Shown here: in pieces, positions 15,811 through 24,592 of the stretch
Position numbering within the stretch: the first letter of the stretch is position 1
Layout: every line of letters begins with the position of its first letter
Assembly: GCA_963831645.1 (NCBI GenBank)
Contig: CAWHQZ010000017.1
Location: 186,001-250,000 of the forward strand
From: CAWHQZ01 sp963831645
GTDB taxonomy: Bacteria; Pseudomonadota; Alphaproteobacteria; Rhizobiales; Aestuariivirgaceae
Direction: 5' to 3'
DNA: 64,000 nt
Position numbers and translations under genes: made by a program
The notes under the pieces: model-generated
What the model was told of the DNA's origin: nothing
Databases searched by the model: none
The model's input: only the letters and a program-made list of their open reading frames with translations

Positions 15811-16895
15811 TGTACGTCGCCGTGAAGGGGGGTGAAAAGGCCATCGAGGCGGCCCACCGCCTGCTCGATGAGGAACGCCGCGGCGATCCCGCCGTGGCGC
15901 CCCTGACGCTCGGCCAGATCACTGGGCAGCTGACCCTGGCGGTCGACCGCGTGATGACCGAAGGCTCGCTCTTCGACCGGGAGCTTGCAGCACTCGCCAT
16001 CAAGCAGTCGCGCGGCGATCTCATCGAGGCGATCTTCCTCATTCGCGCCTCGCGCACGACGTTGCCGCGCTTCGGCTATTCAGCACCGATCGCCACGAGC
16101 GAAATGTTGGTTCGCCGCCGCGTGTCGGCCGCCTTCAAGGATGTTCCCGGCGGCCAGATGCTGGGTCCGACCTTCGACTATACGCACCGCCTGCTTGATT
16201 TCTCGCTTGCCGAGGATCGGCAGGCGGCGGCCGAAAACGTCGCAGCGACCGACGCGGCGCCGTCCATGCCGCGCATTCTGGATCTCATCGGCGCAGAAGG
16301 ATTGATCGAGCCCGCCTCTCGATCGGCCGGCGAGCCCGGCGATATCACCCGCGAGCCGCTGGCATTTCCGGCGAACCGCGAGCTGCGCCTGCAGAGCCTT
16401 GCGCGCGGCGATGAGGGCTTTCTGTTGGCGCTCGGCTACTCGACCCAGCGTGGTTACACGCGGTCGCATCCTTTCGCAGGTGAGATCCGGATGGGCGAGG
16501 TAACCATCAGTTTCACGCCCGAAGAGCTTGGCTTCGAAATCGAGCTCGGGGCAATCGAGGTCACCGAATGCGAGATGATAAACCAGTTCAGGGGTTCCGG
16601 CGAGCTGCGGCCGCAGTTCACCCGGGGCTACGGACTTGCTTTCGGGCAGTGCGAGCGCAAAGCCATTGCGATGGCCCTGGTCGACCGCGCGCTGCGGGCG
16701 AGCGACCTCGGCGAGGAGCTGACGGCGCCGGCGCAGGACGAGGAGTTCGTTCTATCCCATGCCGACAACGTGCAGGCCACCGGTTTCGTCGAGCATCTCA
16801 AGCTGCCGCACCATGTCGATTTTCAGGCCGAGCTCGAGCTGCTGCGGCGCCTGCGTTCGGCCGTTGCGGAAGGCCATCGCGAGGCGGCCGAGTGA
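15810..16895 (+). CDS. phnI: C-P lyase subunit PhnI
   Basis: PhnI is the nucleosidase-type subunit that, with PhnG, PhnH and PhnL, displaces adenine from ATP to form ribose-1-alkylphosphonate 5-triphosphate. The 361-residue protein starts MYVAVKGGEKAI at an ATG overlapping the phnH stop (TGATG). It contains the conserved LALGYSTQRGYTRSHPFAGE and a C-terminal LPHHVDFQAELELLRRLR. Long frames upstream of the ATG are shadow sequence of phnH. Confidence 0.95.
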   Translation: MYVAVKGGEKAIEAAHRLLDEERRGDPAVAPLTLGQITGQLTLAVDRVMTEGSLFDRELAALAIKQSRGDLIEAIFLIRASRTTLPRFGYSAPIATSEMLVRRRVSAAFKDVPGGQMLGPTFDYTHRLLDFSLAEDRQAAAENVAATDAAPSMPRILDLIGAEGLIEPASRSAGEPGDITREPLAFPANRELRLQSLARGDEGFLLALGYSTQRGYTRSHPFAGEIRMGEVTISFTPEELGFEIELGAIEVTECEMINQFRGSGELRPQFTRGYGLAFGQCERKAIAMALVDRALRASDLGEELTAPAQDEEFVLSHADNVQATGFVEHLKLPHHVDFQAELELLRRLRSAVAEGHREAAE

Positions 16896-17722
16896 GCGGC
16901 GGGTACAATTTCGCCTATCTCAACGAACAGACCAAGCGGATGGTCCGCAGGGCGCTGCTCAAGGCGATCGGTATCCCCGGGTATCAGGTCCCCTTCGCGA
17001 GCCGGGAAATGCCGATGCCTTATGGCTGGGGTACCGGCGGCGTCCAGGTCACCGCCTCCATTCTTACCCCCGAGGACGTTCTGAAGGTCATCGACCAGGG
17101 CGCCGATGACACGACCAACGCGGTCAGCATCCGGAAGTTCTTCGTGCGCACTGCGGGCGTGGCCACCACCGATGCGACCGAGCAGGCCTCGATCATCCAG
17201 ACCCGGCATCGCGTGCCTGAAACGAAACTCGGTCCACACCAAATCCTCGTCTACCAGGTGCCGATCCCCGAGCCGCTGAGGTTTCTCGAGCCTCGCGAAA
17301 CCGAAACCCGCAAGATGCACGCGCTCGAAGAGTATGGCGTCATGCATGTCAAGCTCTACGAGGACATCGCCCGTCACGGGCGCATCGCCACGTCCTACGC
17401 CTACCCGGCCAAGGTCAACGGTCGTTACGTTTTCGATCCCTCACCGATCCCCAAGTTCGACAATCCCAAGCTCGACCGCTGCGCCGCCTTGCAGCTGTTC
17501 GGCGCCGGGCGCGAGAAACGCATCTACGCCATTCCCCCCTGGACGGCGGTGAAGAGCCTCGATTTCGACGACCATCCGTTCACCGTCCAGACCTGGGACA
17601 AGCCTTGTGCGCTGTGCGGAGCGACCGACAGCTACCTCGACGAAATCATCCTCGACGATCGGGGCAGGCGCATGTTCGTTTGTTCCGATACCGACCATTG
17701 CAGCAAGCGGCGGGCAGCGTGA
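16892..17722 (+). CDS. phnJ: C-P lyase catalytic subunit PhnJ (radical SAM)
   Basis: PhnJ cleaves the carbon-phosphorus bond by 4Fe-4S/SAM radical chemistry. The 276-residue product carries the four Cys at 239, 242, 264 and 270 (CALC ... CSDTDHC), matching E. coli positions 241, 244, 266 and 272 at a constant offset of two. The N-terminal SGGYNFAYLNEQTKRMVRRA is typical. GTG 16892 overlaps the phnI stop (GTGA). All key residues are intact. Confidence 0.96.
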   Translation: MSGGYNFAYLNEQTKRMVRRALLKAIGIPGYQVPFASREMPMPYGWGTGGVQVTASILTPEDVLKVIDQGADDTTNAVSIRKFFVRTAGVATTDATEQASIIQTRHRVPETKLGPHQILVYQVPIPEPLRFLEPRETETRKMHALEEYGVMHVKLYEDIARHGRIATSYAYPAKVNGRYVFDPSPIPKFDNPKLDRCAALQLFGAGREKRIYAIPPWTAVKSLDFDDHPFTVQTWDKPCALCGATDSYLDEIILDDRGRRMFVCSDTDHCSKRRAA

Positions 17723-18492
17723 GCGGCCCGCTTCTGTCCGCCAAAGGCGTCGCCAAATACTTCGGCGGCCGCTGCGCCTGCCGCAACATCACTTTCGATC
17801 TGTGGGCCGGAGAGGTTCTAGCCGTGGTCGGTGAATCGGGGTCGGGAAAGACAACGCTCCTGAATTGCCTCGCCATGCAGCTGGCCCCGTCCTCCGGCCG
17901 GATCGAGTATTCGATGCGCGACGGACGCACCGTATCGCTCGCCGAGCTGGCGGAGGCCGAGCGGCGGTTTCTCATGCGGACCGATTGGGGCTTTGTGCAC
18001 CAGGACCCGGCCCAGGGTCTGCGCATGGGCGTATCGGCCGGCGCCAACGTCGGCGAGCGCCTGATGGCGGTGGGCGAGCGGCACTACGGCCGCATACGCT
18101 CCTCCGCCCTCGAGTGGCTCGACCGGGTCGAAATTGCAGGCGATCGCATCGACGACAGTCCGCGCGAATATTCCGGCGGCATGCGCCAGCGCCTGCAGAT
18201 TGCCCGCAATCTGGTCACCGCTCCGCGCCTGATCTTCATGGATGAGCCGACGGGTGGCCTCGACGTCTCGGTGCAGGCGCGGCTTCTCGACCTTTTGCGC
18301 GGACTCGTGCGCCGTCTGAATCTCTCGGCGATCATCGTTACCCATGATCTCGCCGTAGCGCGGCTGTTGTCGACGCGCATTCTGGTCATGCAGCAGGGCG
18401 AGATCATCGAAACGGGCCTCACCGACCAGGTGCTCGAAGACCCCCAGGCGCCCTATACCCAGTTGCTGGTCGCATCGGTTCTGCGCGTGTGA
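17719..18492 (+). CDS. phnK: Phosphonate C-P lyase ABC-type ATPase PhnK
   Basis: PhnK is an ABC-type ATPase that docks on the PhnGHIJ core; it is not a transporter component. The 257-residue protein has Walker A GESGSGKTT, a DWGFVHQDPAQGLRM Q-loop region, signature YSGGMRQRLQIARN and Walker B LIFMDEPTGGLD. GTG 17719 overlaps the phnJ stop by 4 nt. Confidence 0.94.
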   Translation: MSGPLLSAKGVAKYFGGRCACRNITFDLWAGEVLAVVGESGSGKTTLLNCLAMQLAPSSGRIEYSMRDGRTVSLAELAEAERRFLMRTDWGFVHQDPAQGLRMGVSAGANVGERLMAVGERHYGRIRSSALEWLDRVEIAGDRIDDSPREYSGGMRQRLQIARNLVTAPRLIFMDEPTGGLDVSVQARLLDLLRGLVRRLNLSAIIVTHDLAVARLLSTRILVMQQGEIIETGLTDQVLEDPQAPYTQLLVASVLRV

Positions 18493-19187
18493 TGGCGATG
18501 GCGCCGATACTGCGGATCCGCAACCTCGCCAAGGAGTTCTGCCTCCATCTCCAGGGCGCCCAGCGAATTCCCGTCTTCCACGGCCTCGATGTCGATGTTG
18601 CGGCGGGTGAGGCGGTCGCCGTTACCGGCCCTTCCGGCGCCGGCAAGAGCTCGCTGCTCAAACTGATCTACGGCACGTACAAGGCGGGCGGTGGGGAGAT
18701 CTCGGTCCGGCACGAAGGGCAATGGATCGATCTTGCACGTGCCTGGCCGAAGCAGATCCTCGACGTCAGGCGCAGCACCATCGGCTATGTCACCCAGTTC
18801 CTTCGCGTCATTCCGCGCGTCGCGGCGCTTGACGTTGTCGCCGAGCCGCTGCTCGAGCGTGGTGTCGAGGCGGAGAGCGCAGCAGCGCAGGCTGCCGCCC
18901 TGCTCACCCGGCTGGCCATTCCGGAGCGGCTGTGGAAGCTCTCGCCGCTGACCTTTTCGGGCGGCGAGCAGCAGCGGGTGAACATCGCTCGCGGCCTCGC
19001 TGTTTTCTACCCGGTACTGCTGCTCGATGAGCCGACCGCCTCGCTCGACGCCGGCAATCGGGACCGAGTGCTGGCCATGATTAATGAAACGCGTGCCCGG
19101 GGCGCCACCATAATCGGCGTCTTTCACGATGCTGCCGATCGGGCCGCCGTGTGCGATCGGGATTTGGACCTGGGCGGACGGGCATAA
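18492..19187 (+). CDS. phnL: Phosphonate C-P lyase ABC-type ATPase PhnL
   Basis: PhnL, 231 residues, is the second soluble ABC ATPase of the C-P lyase system and is needed for the nucleosidase step. Walker A is TGPSGAGKSS, the signature FSGGEQQRVNIARGL and Walker B VLLLDEPTASLD. ATG 18492 shares its A with the phnK stop; a GTG three bases upstream is possible. A 152-nt gap before phnC separates the lyase block from the transporter block. Confidence 0.94.
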   Translation: MAMAPILRIRNLAKEFCLHLQGAQRIPVFHGLDVDVAAGEAVAVTGPSGAGKSSLLKLIYGTYKAGGGEISVRHEGQWIDLARAWPKQILDVRRSTIGYVTQFLRVIPRVAALDVVAEPLLERGVEAESAAAQAAALLTRLAIPERLWKLSPLTFSGGEQQRVNIARGLAVFYPVLLLDEPTASLDAGNRDRVLAMINETRARGATIIGVFHDAADRAAVCDRDLDLGGRA

Positions 19188-19212
19188 CCGGCCTGCTGAC
19201 ACCTTCAGACGA

Positions 19213-19230
19213 CTGTCATGATTCTTGGCT
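19213..19230 (+). promoter_or_regulatory. Weak Pho-box-like sequence upstream of phnC
   Basis: CTGTCAT at 19213-19219 matches the PhoB half-site exactly, but the second half-site (CTTGGCT, 19224-19230) matches at only three of seven positions. Phosphate-starvation control of phn genes is well established, so the position is sensible. The match is weak and may be chance. Confidence 0.3.
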
Positions 19231-19339
19231 AGATCGTCATTGCAGCGCCGCGTCAGGTGCGGCTTGGCCTGCGTATCGTTCATGGATGGCCGGTTGGTGC
19301 GCGCCATGACCGTCGCCGGCAACGGATGAGGGACGAGCG

Positions 19340-20179
19340 TTGAACGCGATTGCGATCGAGAGCTTGACCAAGACGTTTAACGGCGGCAAGCGCGGCCTCG
19401 CCGACATCTCGTTGAAAGTTGCCGCCGGCGAAATGGTAGCCCTGATCGGCGCCTCGGGTTCCGGCAAATCGACCCTCATTCGCCACATCGCAGGTCTGGT
19501 GCTGGGCGATCCCGGTTCCGGCAGCACCGTCCGGGTGCACGACCGCGTCGTCCAGGCGAGCGGGCGCGCCGCGCCTGACGTGCGGGATATCCGCCGCGAC
19601 ATCGGGGTGATCTTCCAGCAGTTCAATCTCGTCGGTCGCATGTCGGTCCTCACCAACGTCTTGACCGGCGTGCTCGGCAAGATTCCCGCCTGGCGCGGCA
19701 CCCTCGGATTGTTTCCGCGGAACGAGCAGGAATCCGCGATGCGCGCGCTTGCCCGGGTCGGCATCTCCGAGACGGCGCGCCAGCGCGCCTCGACGCTCTC
19801 CGGCGGCCAGCAGCAGCGTGCGGCCATCGCCCGGGCGGTGGTTCAGGGAGCGCGGATCCTGCTTGCCGACGAGCCGATCGCCTCGCTCGACCCGGCATCG
19901 GCTCGCCGCGTCATGGAGAACCTCGAGGCAATCAATGCGCAGGACGGCATTGCCATTCTGGTTGCCCTGCACCAGGTCGAATACGCCCGCCGTTATTGCC
20001 CGCGGGTCATTGCAATGGAGGATGGCCGGATCGTGTACGACGGCCGGTCCAGCGAACTTTCCAACGAACGCCTTCGTCAGATTTATGGATCGGCCAGCGA
20101 GGAGCTGATCCTGCCCGATGCAGATGAAGTTCGGCGGCCTGATCCCGTGAGGGGCAGGCTGGCGGCGGCCGCTGCATGA
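19340..20179 (+). CDS. phnC: Phosphonate ABC importer ATP-binding protein PhnC
   Basis: Cytoplasmic ATPase of the PhnCDE phosphonate importer, 279 residues. Walker A is IGASGSGKST, the signature LSGGQQQRAAIARA and Walker B ILLADEPIASLD. The likely start is TTG 19340 after a GAGGGA Shine-Dalgarno, giving MNAIAIESLTKTFNGG. It heads the transporter part of the operon, followed by phnD and phnE. Confidence 0.93.
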   Translation: MNAIAIESLTKTFNGGKRGLADISLKVAAGEMVALIGASGSGKSTLIRHIAGLVLGDPGSGSTVRVHDRVVQASGRAAPDVRDIRRDIGVIFQQFNLVGRMSVLTNVLTGVLGKIPAWRGTLGLFPRNEQESAMRALARVGISETARQRASTLSGGQQQRAAIARAVVQGARILLADEPIASLDPASARRVMENLEAINAQDGIAILVALHQVEYARRYCPRVIAMEDGRIVYDGRSSELSNERLRQIYGSASEELILPDADEVRRPDPVRGRLAAAAA

Positions 20180-20216
20180 CTTCGCGTAACAACATATTGA
20201 AACAGAGGAGCTCATG

Positions 20217-21219
20217 ATGAACTGGATTGCAAAGCCACTGGCGGCAACGGCTGCGGCATTGTTTATGGGCAACGTCGCTCTGGCCGACACCAAGGAGATT
20301 AACTTCGGCATCATCTCGACCGAGGCAACTCAGAAATCTCAAGCAATACTGGACGCCGTTCCTTGCCGACCTCGAAAAGCAGACCGGCATCAAGGTGAAC
20401 CCGTTTTTCGCCTCCGACTACGCCGGCATCATCGAAGGCATGCGCTTCGGCAAGGTGCAGGTAGCCTGGTACGGCAACAAGTCGGCAATGGAGGCGGTCG
20501 ACCGTGCCGATGCGGAAGTCTTCGCGCAATCCGTCGATGTCGAGGGCAACCCCGGCTATTGGTCGCTCCTGGTAACCAACGTCGACAACGCCGCCATCAA
20601 CACCGTCGATGACGTTTTGAAATGCGACAAGGCCCTGAGCTTCGGCAACGGCGATCCGAACTCGACTTCGGGCTTCCTCGTTCCCTCGGTGTTCGTTTTC
20701 AGCGAGCGCAACGTCGATCCCAAGGAATGTTTTAAGACGGTCACCAACGCCAATCACGAGACCAATCTCATGGCGGTGGTGAACAAGCAGGTCGATTTCG
20801 CCACCAACAACACCGAGAACCTGCGCAACTTCGCCAAAACCCACCCCGATGATCTCAAGAAGATCAAGGAGATCTGGCGCTCGCCGCTGATCCCTTCCGA
20901 TCCGATCGTCTGGCGCAAGGATCTCGATCAGGAAACCAAGAACAAGATCCTGGCGTTCTTCATGACCTATGGCCGGCACGGCGCGCCGGAAGAGGTGATG
21001 GCGGCGCGCGAGAACCTCAAGAGGCTGAACTGGGCGCCTTTCAAGCCATCGTCCGACGCGCAGCTTTATCCGATCCGCATTCTGGAGCTCACCAAGGCGA
21101 TCAACAAGGTGAAGAGCGATGAGGCTTTGGGCGCCGCCGACAAGGAAGCCAAGCTCAAGGAGCTCGAAGACAAGAAAGCCGGCATCGAAAAGCTGATGGC
21201 CGAAGTTCCTCAAACGTGA
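20217..21219 (+). CDS. phnD: Phosphonate-binding protein PhnD (one-base frameshift)
   Basis: Periplasmic phosphonate-binding protein. The signal peptide (MNWIAKPLAATAAALFMGNV, cleavage near ALA) and first mature residues NFGIISTEATQ are in one frame. From NLKQYWTPFLADLEKQTGIK onwards the protein continues one frame over. An extra A in the AAA at 20334-20336 restores a full-length protein of about 333 residues. PhnD motifs SDYAGIIEGMRFGKVQVAWY and SIERNVDPKECF-like FSERNVDPKECF are intact. The change is in a short homopolymer, so a sequencing error is quite possible. AGGAG lies 6 nt before ATG 20217. Confidence 0.9.
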
Positions 21220-21246
21220 GTGGCGTAGCCTGTAGCGTACGACTGC

Positions 21247-21296
21247 CCTCCTACTCCCCCTCGCGGCGGGATCCGCGGCGGGGAGGGGAGCGGGGT
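21247..21296. repeat. GC-rich imperfect inverted repeat between phnD and phnE
   Basis: CTCCCCCTCGC and GCGGGGAGGGGAG flank a central GGATCC region. The imperfect hairpin immediately follows the binding-protein gene, as the 6404-6499 repeat follows the BMP binding-protein gene. The arm composition suggests the same repeat family. Confidence 0.6.
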
Positions 21297-21301
21297 TTCT
21301 G

Positions 21302-22117
21302 GTGGACCGCGTAAGCGTCCGCATGACCATCGAAGCGATCCGGGTTCCTCCCGTGCCGGCGGCCGAGCGGTACGGCCGAATGTTGTTCTGGCTGGTGCTC
21401 GCAGTTCTGCTGGCCTGGAGCTTCAACCCCGCCGAGATCTATCGCGCACCGCTGCTCCTCACCGATGCCGGCAACATGGCGAAATACGCCGCCGGCTTTC
21501 TGTCCCCGAATTTTGCCGATTGGCGCATCTACGTGGCCGAGATGCTGGTCACGGTGCACATCGCCGTCTGGGGCACTTTTCTGGCCATCCTGTTCGGAAT
21601 TCCATTCGCGCTGCTGTCCTCCAACAACGTCGCGCCTGTCTGGATCGTTCAGCCGGTGCGCCGCCTCATGGACGCCTGTCGCGCCATCAATGAGCTGGTC
21701 TTCGCGGTTCTGTTCGTCGTGGCGGTGGGGCTCGGCCCGTTTGCGGGCGTGATGGCGGTATTCGTCCACAACATGGGAATCATCTCGAAACTGTTCTCCG
21801 AAGCCGTCGAAGCATCCGACCCGCGCCCGGTCGAAGGCATCCGGGCAACGGGTGCGACCCCCCTCCAGGAGGTGGTGTTCGGCATCGTGCCACAGGTGGT
21901 TCCCCTGTGGCTGAGTTATGGCCTCTATCGATTCGAATCGAATGTGCGCGGCGCCACGGTGCTCGGCATCGTCGGCGCCGGCGGCATCGGTCAGCTTCTG
22001 TTCGAGAACATCCGCGGTTTCTACTACGCCGAGACTGCCGCGATCATGATCGTCGTCATCATCACGGTCGCCGTCATCGACATGATATCGCAGCGCCTGC
22101 GCCGGATGCTGATATGA
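21302..22117 (+). CDS. phnE: Phosphonate ABC importer permease PhnE
   Basis: Inner-membrane permease of PhnCDE, about 271 residues with around six spans. It has the BPD_transp_1 segment VEGIRATGATPLQEVVFGIV and PhnE-typical FESNVRGATVLGIVGAGGIG. GTG 21302 and ATG 21323 are both plausible starts. Many rhizobial operons have two phnE genes; only one is seen here, so it would act as a homodimer. It overlaps the DUF1045 gene by 4 nt. Confidence 0.93.
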   Translation: MDRVSVRMTIEAIRVPPVPAAERYGRMLFWLVLAVLLAWSFNPAEIYRAPLLLTDAGNMAKYAAGFLSPNFADWRIYVAEMLVTVHIAVWGTFLAILFGIPFALLSSNNVAPVWIVQPVRRLMDACRAINELVFAVLFVVAVGLGPFAGVMAVFVHNMGIISKLFSEAVEASDPRPVEGIRATGATPLQEVVFGIVPQVVPLWLSYGLYRFESNVRGATVLGIVGAGGIGQLLFENIRGFYYAETAAIMIVVIITVAVIDMISQRLRRMLI

Positions 22118-22839
22118 GCGCCCGCTATGCGATTTATTACGCGCCGGCGCCGGAGAGCGCGCTCCATGCACTCGCCACCGCCTGGCTGGGGCGGGATGCG
22201 TGGTCGGACGAAGCGACCGCTCAGCCGCCGGTAGCGAACCTCTTTGGCCTCACCTCCGAACCGCGGCGCTATGGCTTTCACGCCACCCTGAAGGCGCCGT
22301 TCCGGCTCGCCGACGGCAGGAGCCGGGAAAATCTCGTAAGCTTTGCCGCCGAATTCGCCGGCCGCCATGCCCGGGCGACCCTGCCGGCAATGAAAGTTGT
22401 CACCTTGGGGAGATTTCTGGCCCTTGCTCCCGACTTCGAGACCGAGACAATTCAGCAGCTGGCTGCCGCCTGCGTCATGGAGTTCGACGCTTTTCGAGCC
22501 CCGGCGCCGGCCGATGTGATCGCCCGGCGCGAACGGATTGGATTGACCCGCCGGCAGAGTCGTCTCCTGCGCAACTGGGACTATCCCTACGTTCTCGATC
22601 AGTTCCGCTTTCATATGACGCTGACCAACAGCCTCCAGGAGGACGCTGGCTTGGCCCGCCTTCGCGAGGCGGCGAACCGGCATTTCGCTGCCGTGATCAA
22701 CCGGCCGCTGATCCTCGATGCGGTCGCCGTATTCTGCCAGGGGCAGGAAGGCGCTTCCTTCATTGCCCAAGAGCGCTTTCCGCTTGCCGGCAGAAGCGAA
22801 ACATGCTGGCCAGAATTGTGGAAGATGAGCGCTCGATGA
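22114..22839 (+). CDS. DUF1045 protein, 2H phosphoesterase superfamily, phosphonate-operon type
   Basis: A 241-residue protein with the two HxT motifs of the 2H phosphoesterase superfamily: FHATLK (His56, Thr58) and FHMTLT (His167, Thr169). 2H enzymes open cyclic phosphodiesters. It starts inside phnE and overlaps phnM by 4 nt (ATGA), so it belongs to the phn operon. The C-P lyase pathway produces 5-phosphoribosyl 1,2-cyclic phosphate, normally opened by PhnP. No phnP is in the window, so replacement of PhnP by this protein is a reasonable inference. All four catalytic residues are present. Confidence 0.88.
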   Translation: MSARYAIYYAPAPESALHALATAWLGRDAWSDEATAQPPVANLFGLTSEPRRYGFHATLKAPFRLADGRSRENLVSFAAEFAGRHARATLPAMKVVTLGRFLALAPDFETETIQQLAAACVMEFDAFRAPAPADVIARRERIGLTRRQSRLLRNWDYPYVLDQFRFHMTLTNSLQEDAGLARLREAANRHFAAVINRPLILDAVAVFCQGQEGASFIAQERFPLAGRSETCWPELWKMSAR

Positions 22840-23981
22840 GTGCCGAGCTGGTGTTCGCCAACGCCGCCATTGTCACGGCCGGCGAAGTGATCAACGGCGC
22901 CGTGCTGGTGCGCGACGGCATCATCGCCGACATCTCGAGTGAACCCGCCCGAAGCGCCGGTATTGATGTCGCGGGCGCTTACCTGTTGCCGGGATTGGTC
23001 GAGCTTCACACCGACCATCTGGAAAGCCACTACCGCCCACGGCCGGGCGTTGCGTGGCCGGCGCTCGGAGCGCTGCTCGCGCACGATGCCCAGATCGCGG
23101 CCGGGGGCATCACTACCGTCTACGATGCTTTGCGGGCGGGCACCTTCGATTCCGAGGAGGCGGAGATGCGCGAAGCCAACGGCGCCCTGTCGCGCGCCAT
23201 TCTCGAGGCCACGGCCACCGGCATGCTGCGCGCCGATCACCGGATCCATCTGCGGTGCGAATTGCCGTGCCCGGACACGCTCGAGGTCACCGAAGAGATG
23301 GTTGCCGACGGGGTCGTTCAGCTTCTCTCGGTGATGGATCACACGCCGGGTGAACGCCAGTTCGTTCGGATCGAGAAGTTCCGCGAGTATTATCTGGGCA
23401 GGAAGATCATGAGCCCTGAGACGCTCGAGGTGTTCATCACTGAGAGGCGCGAGCTGCACGCGCGGCATGCGCACCGAAATCGCCGCGCCATCGTCGACCT
23501 CGCCCGGCAATCGGGGCTCAGGCTCGCCAGTCACGATGACGCCACGGAAGCCCACGTGGCCGAAGCCGTCGCCGATGGAGTGACCATCGCCGAGTTCCCG
23601 ACCACCGCTGAAGCGGCGCAAAGCGCCCACTCCCGCGGTCTGGCGGTGCTCATGGGCGCTCCCAACCTCATCCGTGGGGGCTCGCATTCAGGGAACATCT
23701 CGACCGGGGAGGTTGCCGCTTCGCGGTGCCTCGATCTCATGTCGTCCGACTATGTGCCCGCGAGCTTGCTGCACGCAGCTTTCCGGCTGCCGCTTCAGGT
23801 CCCGGGCATGACCCTGCCGGAGGCTGTGACAACCGTTTCAGCGAACTGCGCGCGGGCGGTAGGCCTGGACGACCGTGGCGAGATCGCAGTCGGCAAGCGT
23901 GCCGATCTGGTCGAGGTGCGGCTCATGGAGGGCTATCCGGTGGTCAAATCCGTGTGGCGGGCGGGGCAGCGCGTTCTTTGA
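22836..23981 (+). CDS. phnM: Alpha-D-ribose 1-methylphosphonate 5-triphosphate diphosphatase PhnM
   Basis: PhnM is an amidohydrolase that removes pyrophosphate from ribose-1-phosphonate-5-triphosphate before C-P cleavage. The 381-residue product has the metal-binding VELHTDHLESHYRPRPGV, the LRASHDDAT-like LASHDDATEAHVAEA and MGAPNLIRGGSHSGN. ATG 22836 overlaps the DUF1045 stop. The longer frame upstream is shadow sequence. Confidence 0.95.
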   Translation: MSAELVFANAAIVTAGEVINGAVLVRDGIIADISSEPARSAGIDVAGAYLLPGLVELHTDHLESHYRPRPGVAWPALGALLAHDAQIAAGGITTVYDALRAGTFDSEEAEMREANGALSRAILEATATGMLRADHRIHLRCELPCPDTLEVTEEMVADGVVQLLSVMDHTPGERQFVRIEKFREYYLGRKIMSPETLEVFITERRELHARHAHRNRRAIVDLARQSGLRLASHDDATEAHVAEAVADGVTIAEFPTTAEAAQSAHSRGLAVLMGAPNLIRGGSHSGNISTGEVAASRCLDLMSSDYVPASLLHAAFRLPLQVPGMTLPEAVTTVSANCARAVGLDDRGEIAVGKRADLVEVRLMEGYPVVKSVWRAGQRVL

Positions 23982-24550
23982 CCGGTCATCACCCCCGCTG
24001 CGGCACCCTAGTCCTCGTGGTGGGGCCGAGCGGTGCGGGCAAGGACAGTTTGTTGGGTTATGCGGCGCGCAGCTTCGGCGATGAGCCACGCGTCGGCTTC
24101 CCGCGCCGTTTCATCACCCGGCCTTGCCGCGACGACCCGGAGCCCCACCAGAGCATGACGCCGGTGGAGTTTGCAGCGGCGAGGGAGCAGGGGCGGTTTG
24201 CGCTCGATTGGCAGGCGCATGGATTGAGCTACGGCGTTCCCGTTTCCCTGACCACCGATCTGGAGCGGGGACTCACCATCGCTCTCAATGTGTCCCGCCA
24301 GGTCCTCGGTGAGGCCTGCCGGCTCTTCCGTCCTGCCATCATTGTCAATGTCACCGCGCCGCCGCACCTGTTGCGCGAGCGTCTGAGTGCCCGGGGACGC
24401 GAGGGCGCGGGCGATGTCGAGGCGCGCATCGCTCGCGAGACTCCGGGCTTTCCCGAAGGGGTCACGGTCGTCACGATAGATAACTCCTCGACCATCGAAA
24501 CCGCGGGAGCCCGCTTCGTCAGCGTGCTGCGCGAGATTCTTCGTAGCTGA
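23978..24550 (+). CDS. phnN: Ribose 1,5-bisphosphate phosphokinase PhnN
   Basis: PhnN phosphorylates ribose 1,5-bisphosphate to PRPP, closing the ribose-recycling part of phosphonate breakdown. The 190-residue guanylate-kinase-like protein has P-loop VGPSGAGKDS, RRFITRPCRDD and EGITYGVP-like GLSYGVPVSL. The start is TTG 23978, overlapping the phnM stop (TTGA). It is the last gene of the phn operon and converges with dacB. Confidence 0.92.
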   Translation: MTGHHPRCGTLVLVVGPSGAGKDSLLGYAARSFGDEPRVGFPRRFITRPCRDDPEPHQSMTPVEFAAAREQGRFALDWQAHGLSYGVPVSLTTDLERGLTIALNVSRQVLGEACRLFRPAIIVNVTAPPHLLRERLSARGREGAGDVEARIARETPGFPEGVTVVTIDNSSTIETAGARFVSVLREILRS

Positions 24551-24592
24551 CGGAGCGTGACCTCCAGGCGGTTCAGGCCTGAGTAGACAATT

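Noticed and set aside
19213..19230. A confident PhoB box before phnC
   Set aside because: Only one half-site matches; kept as a low-confidence feature and not used as a finding.
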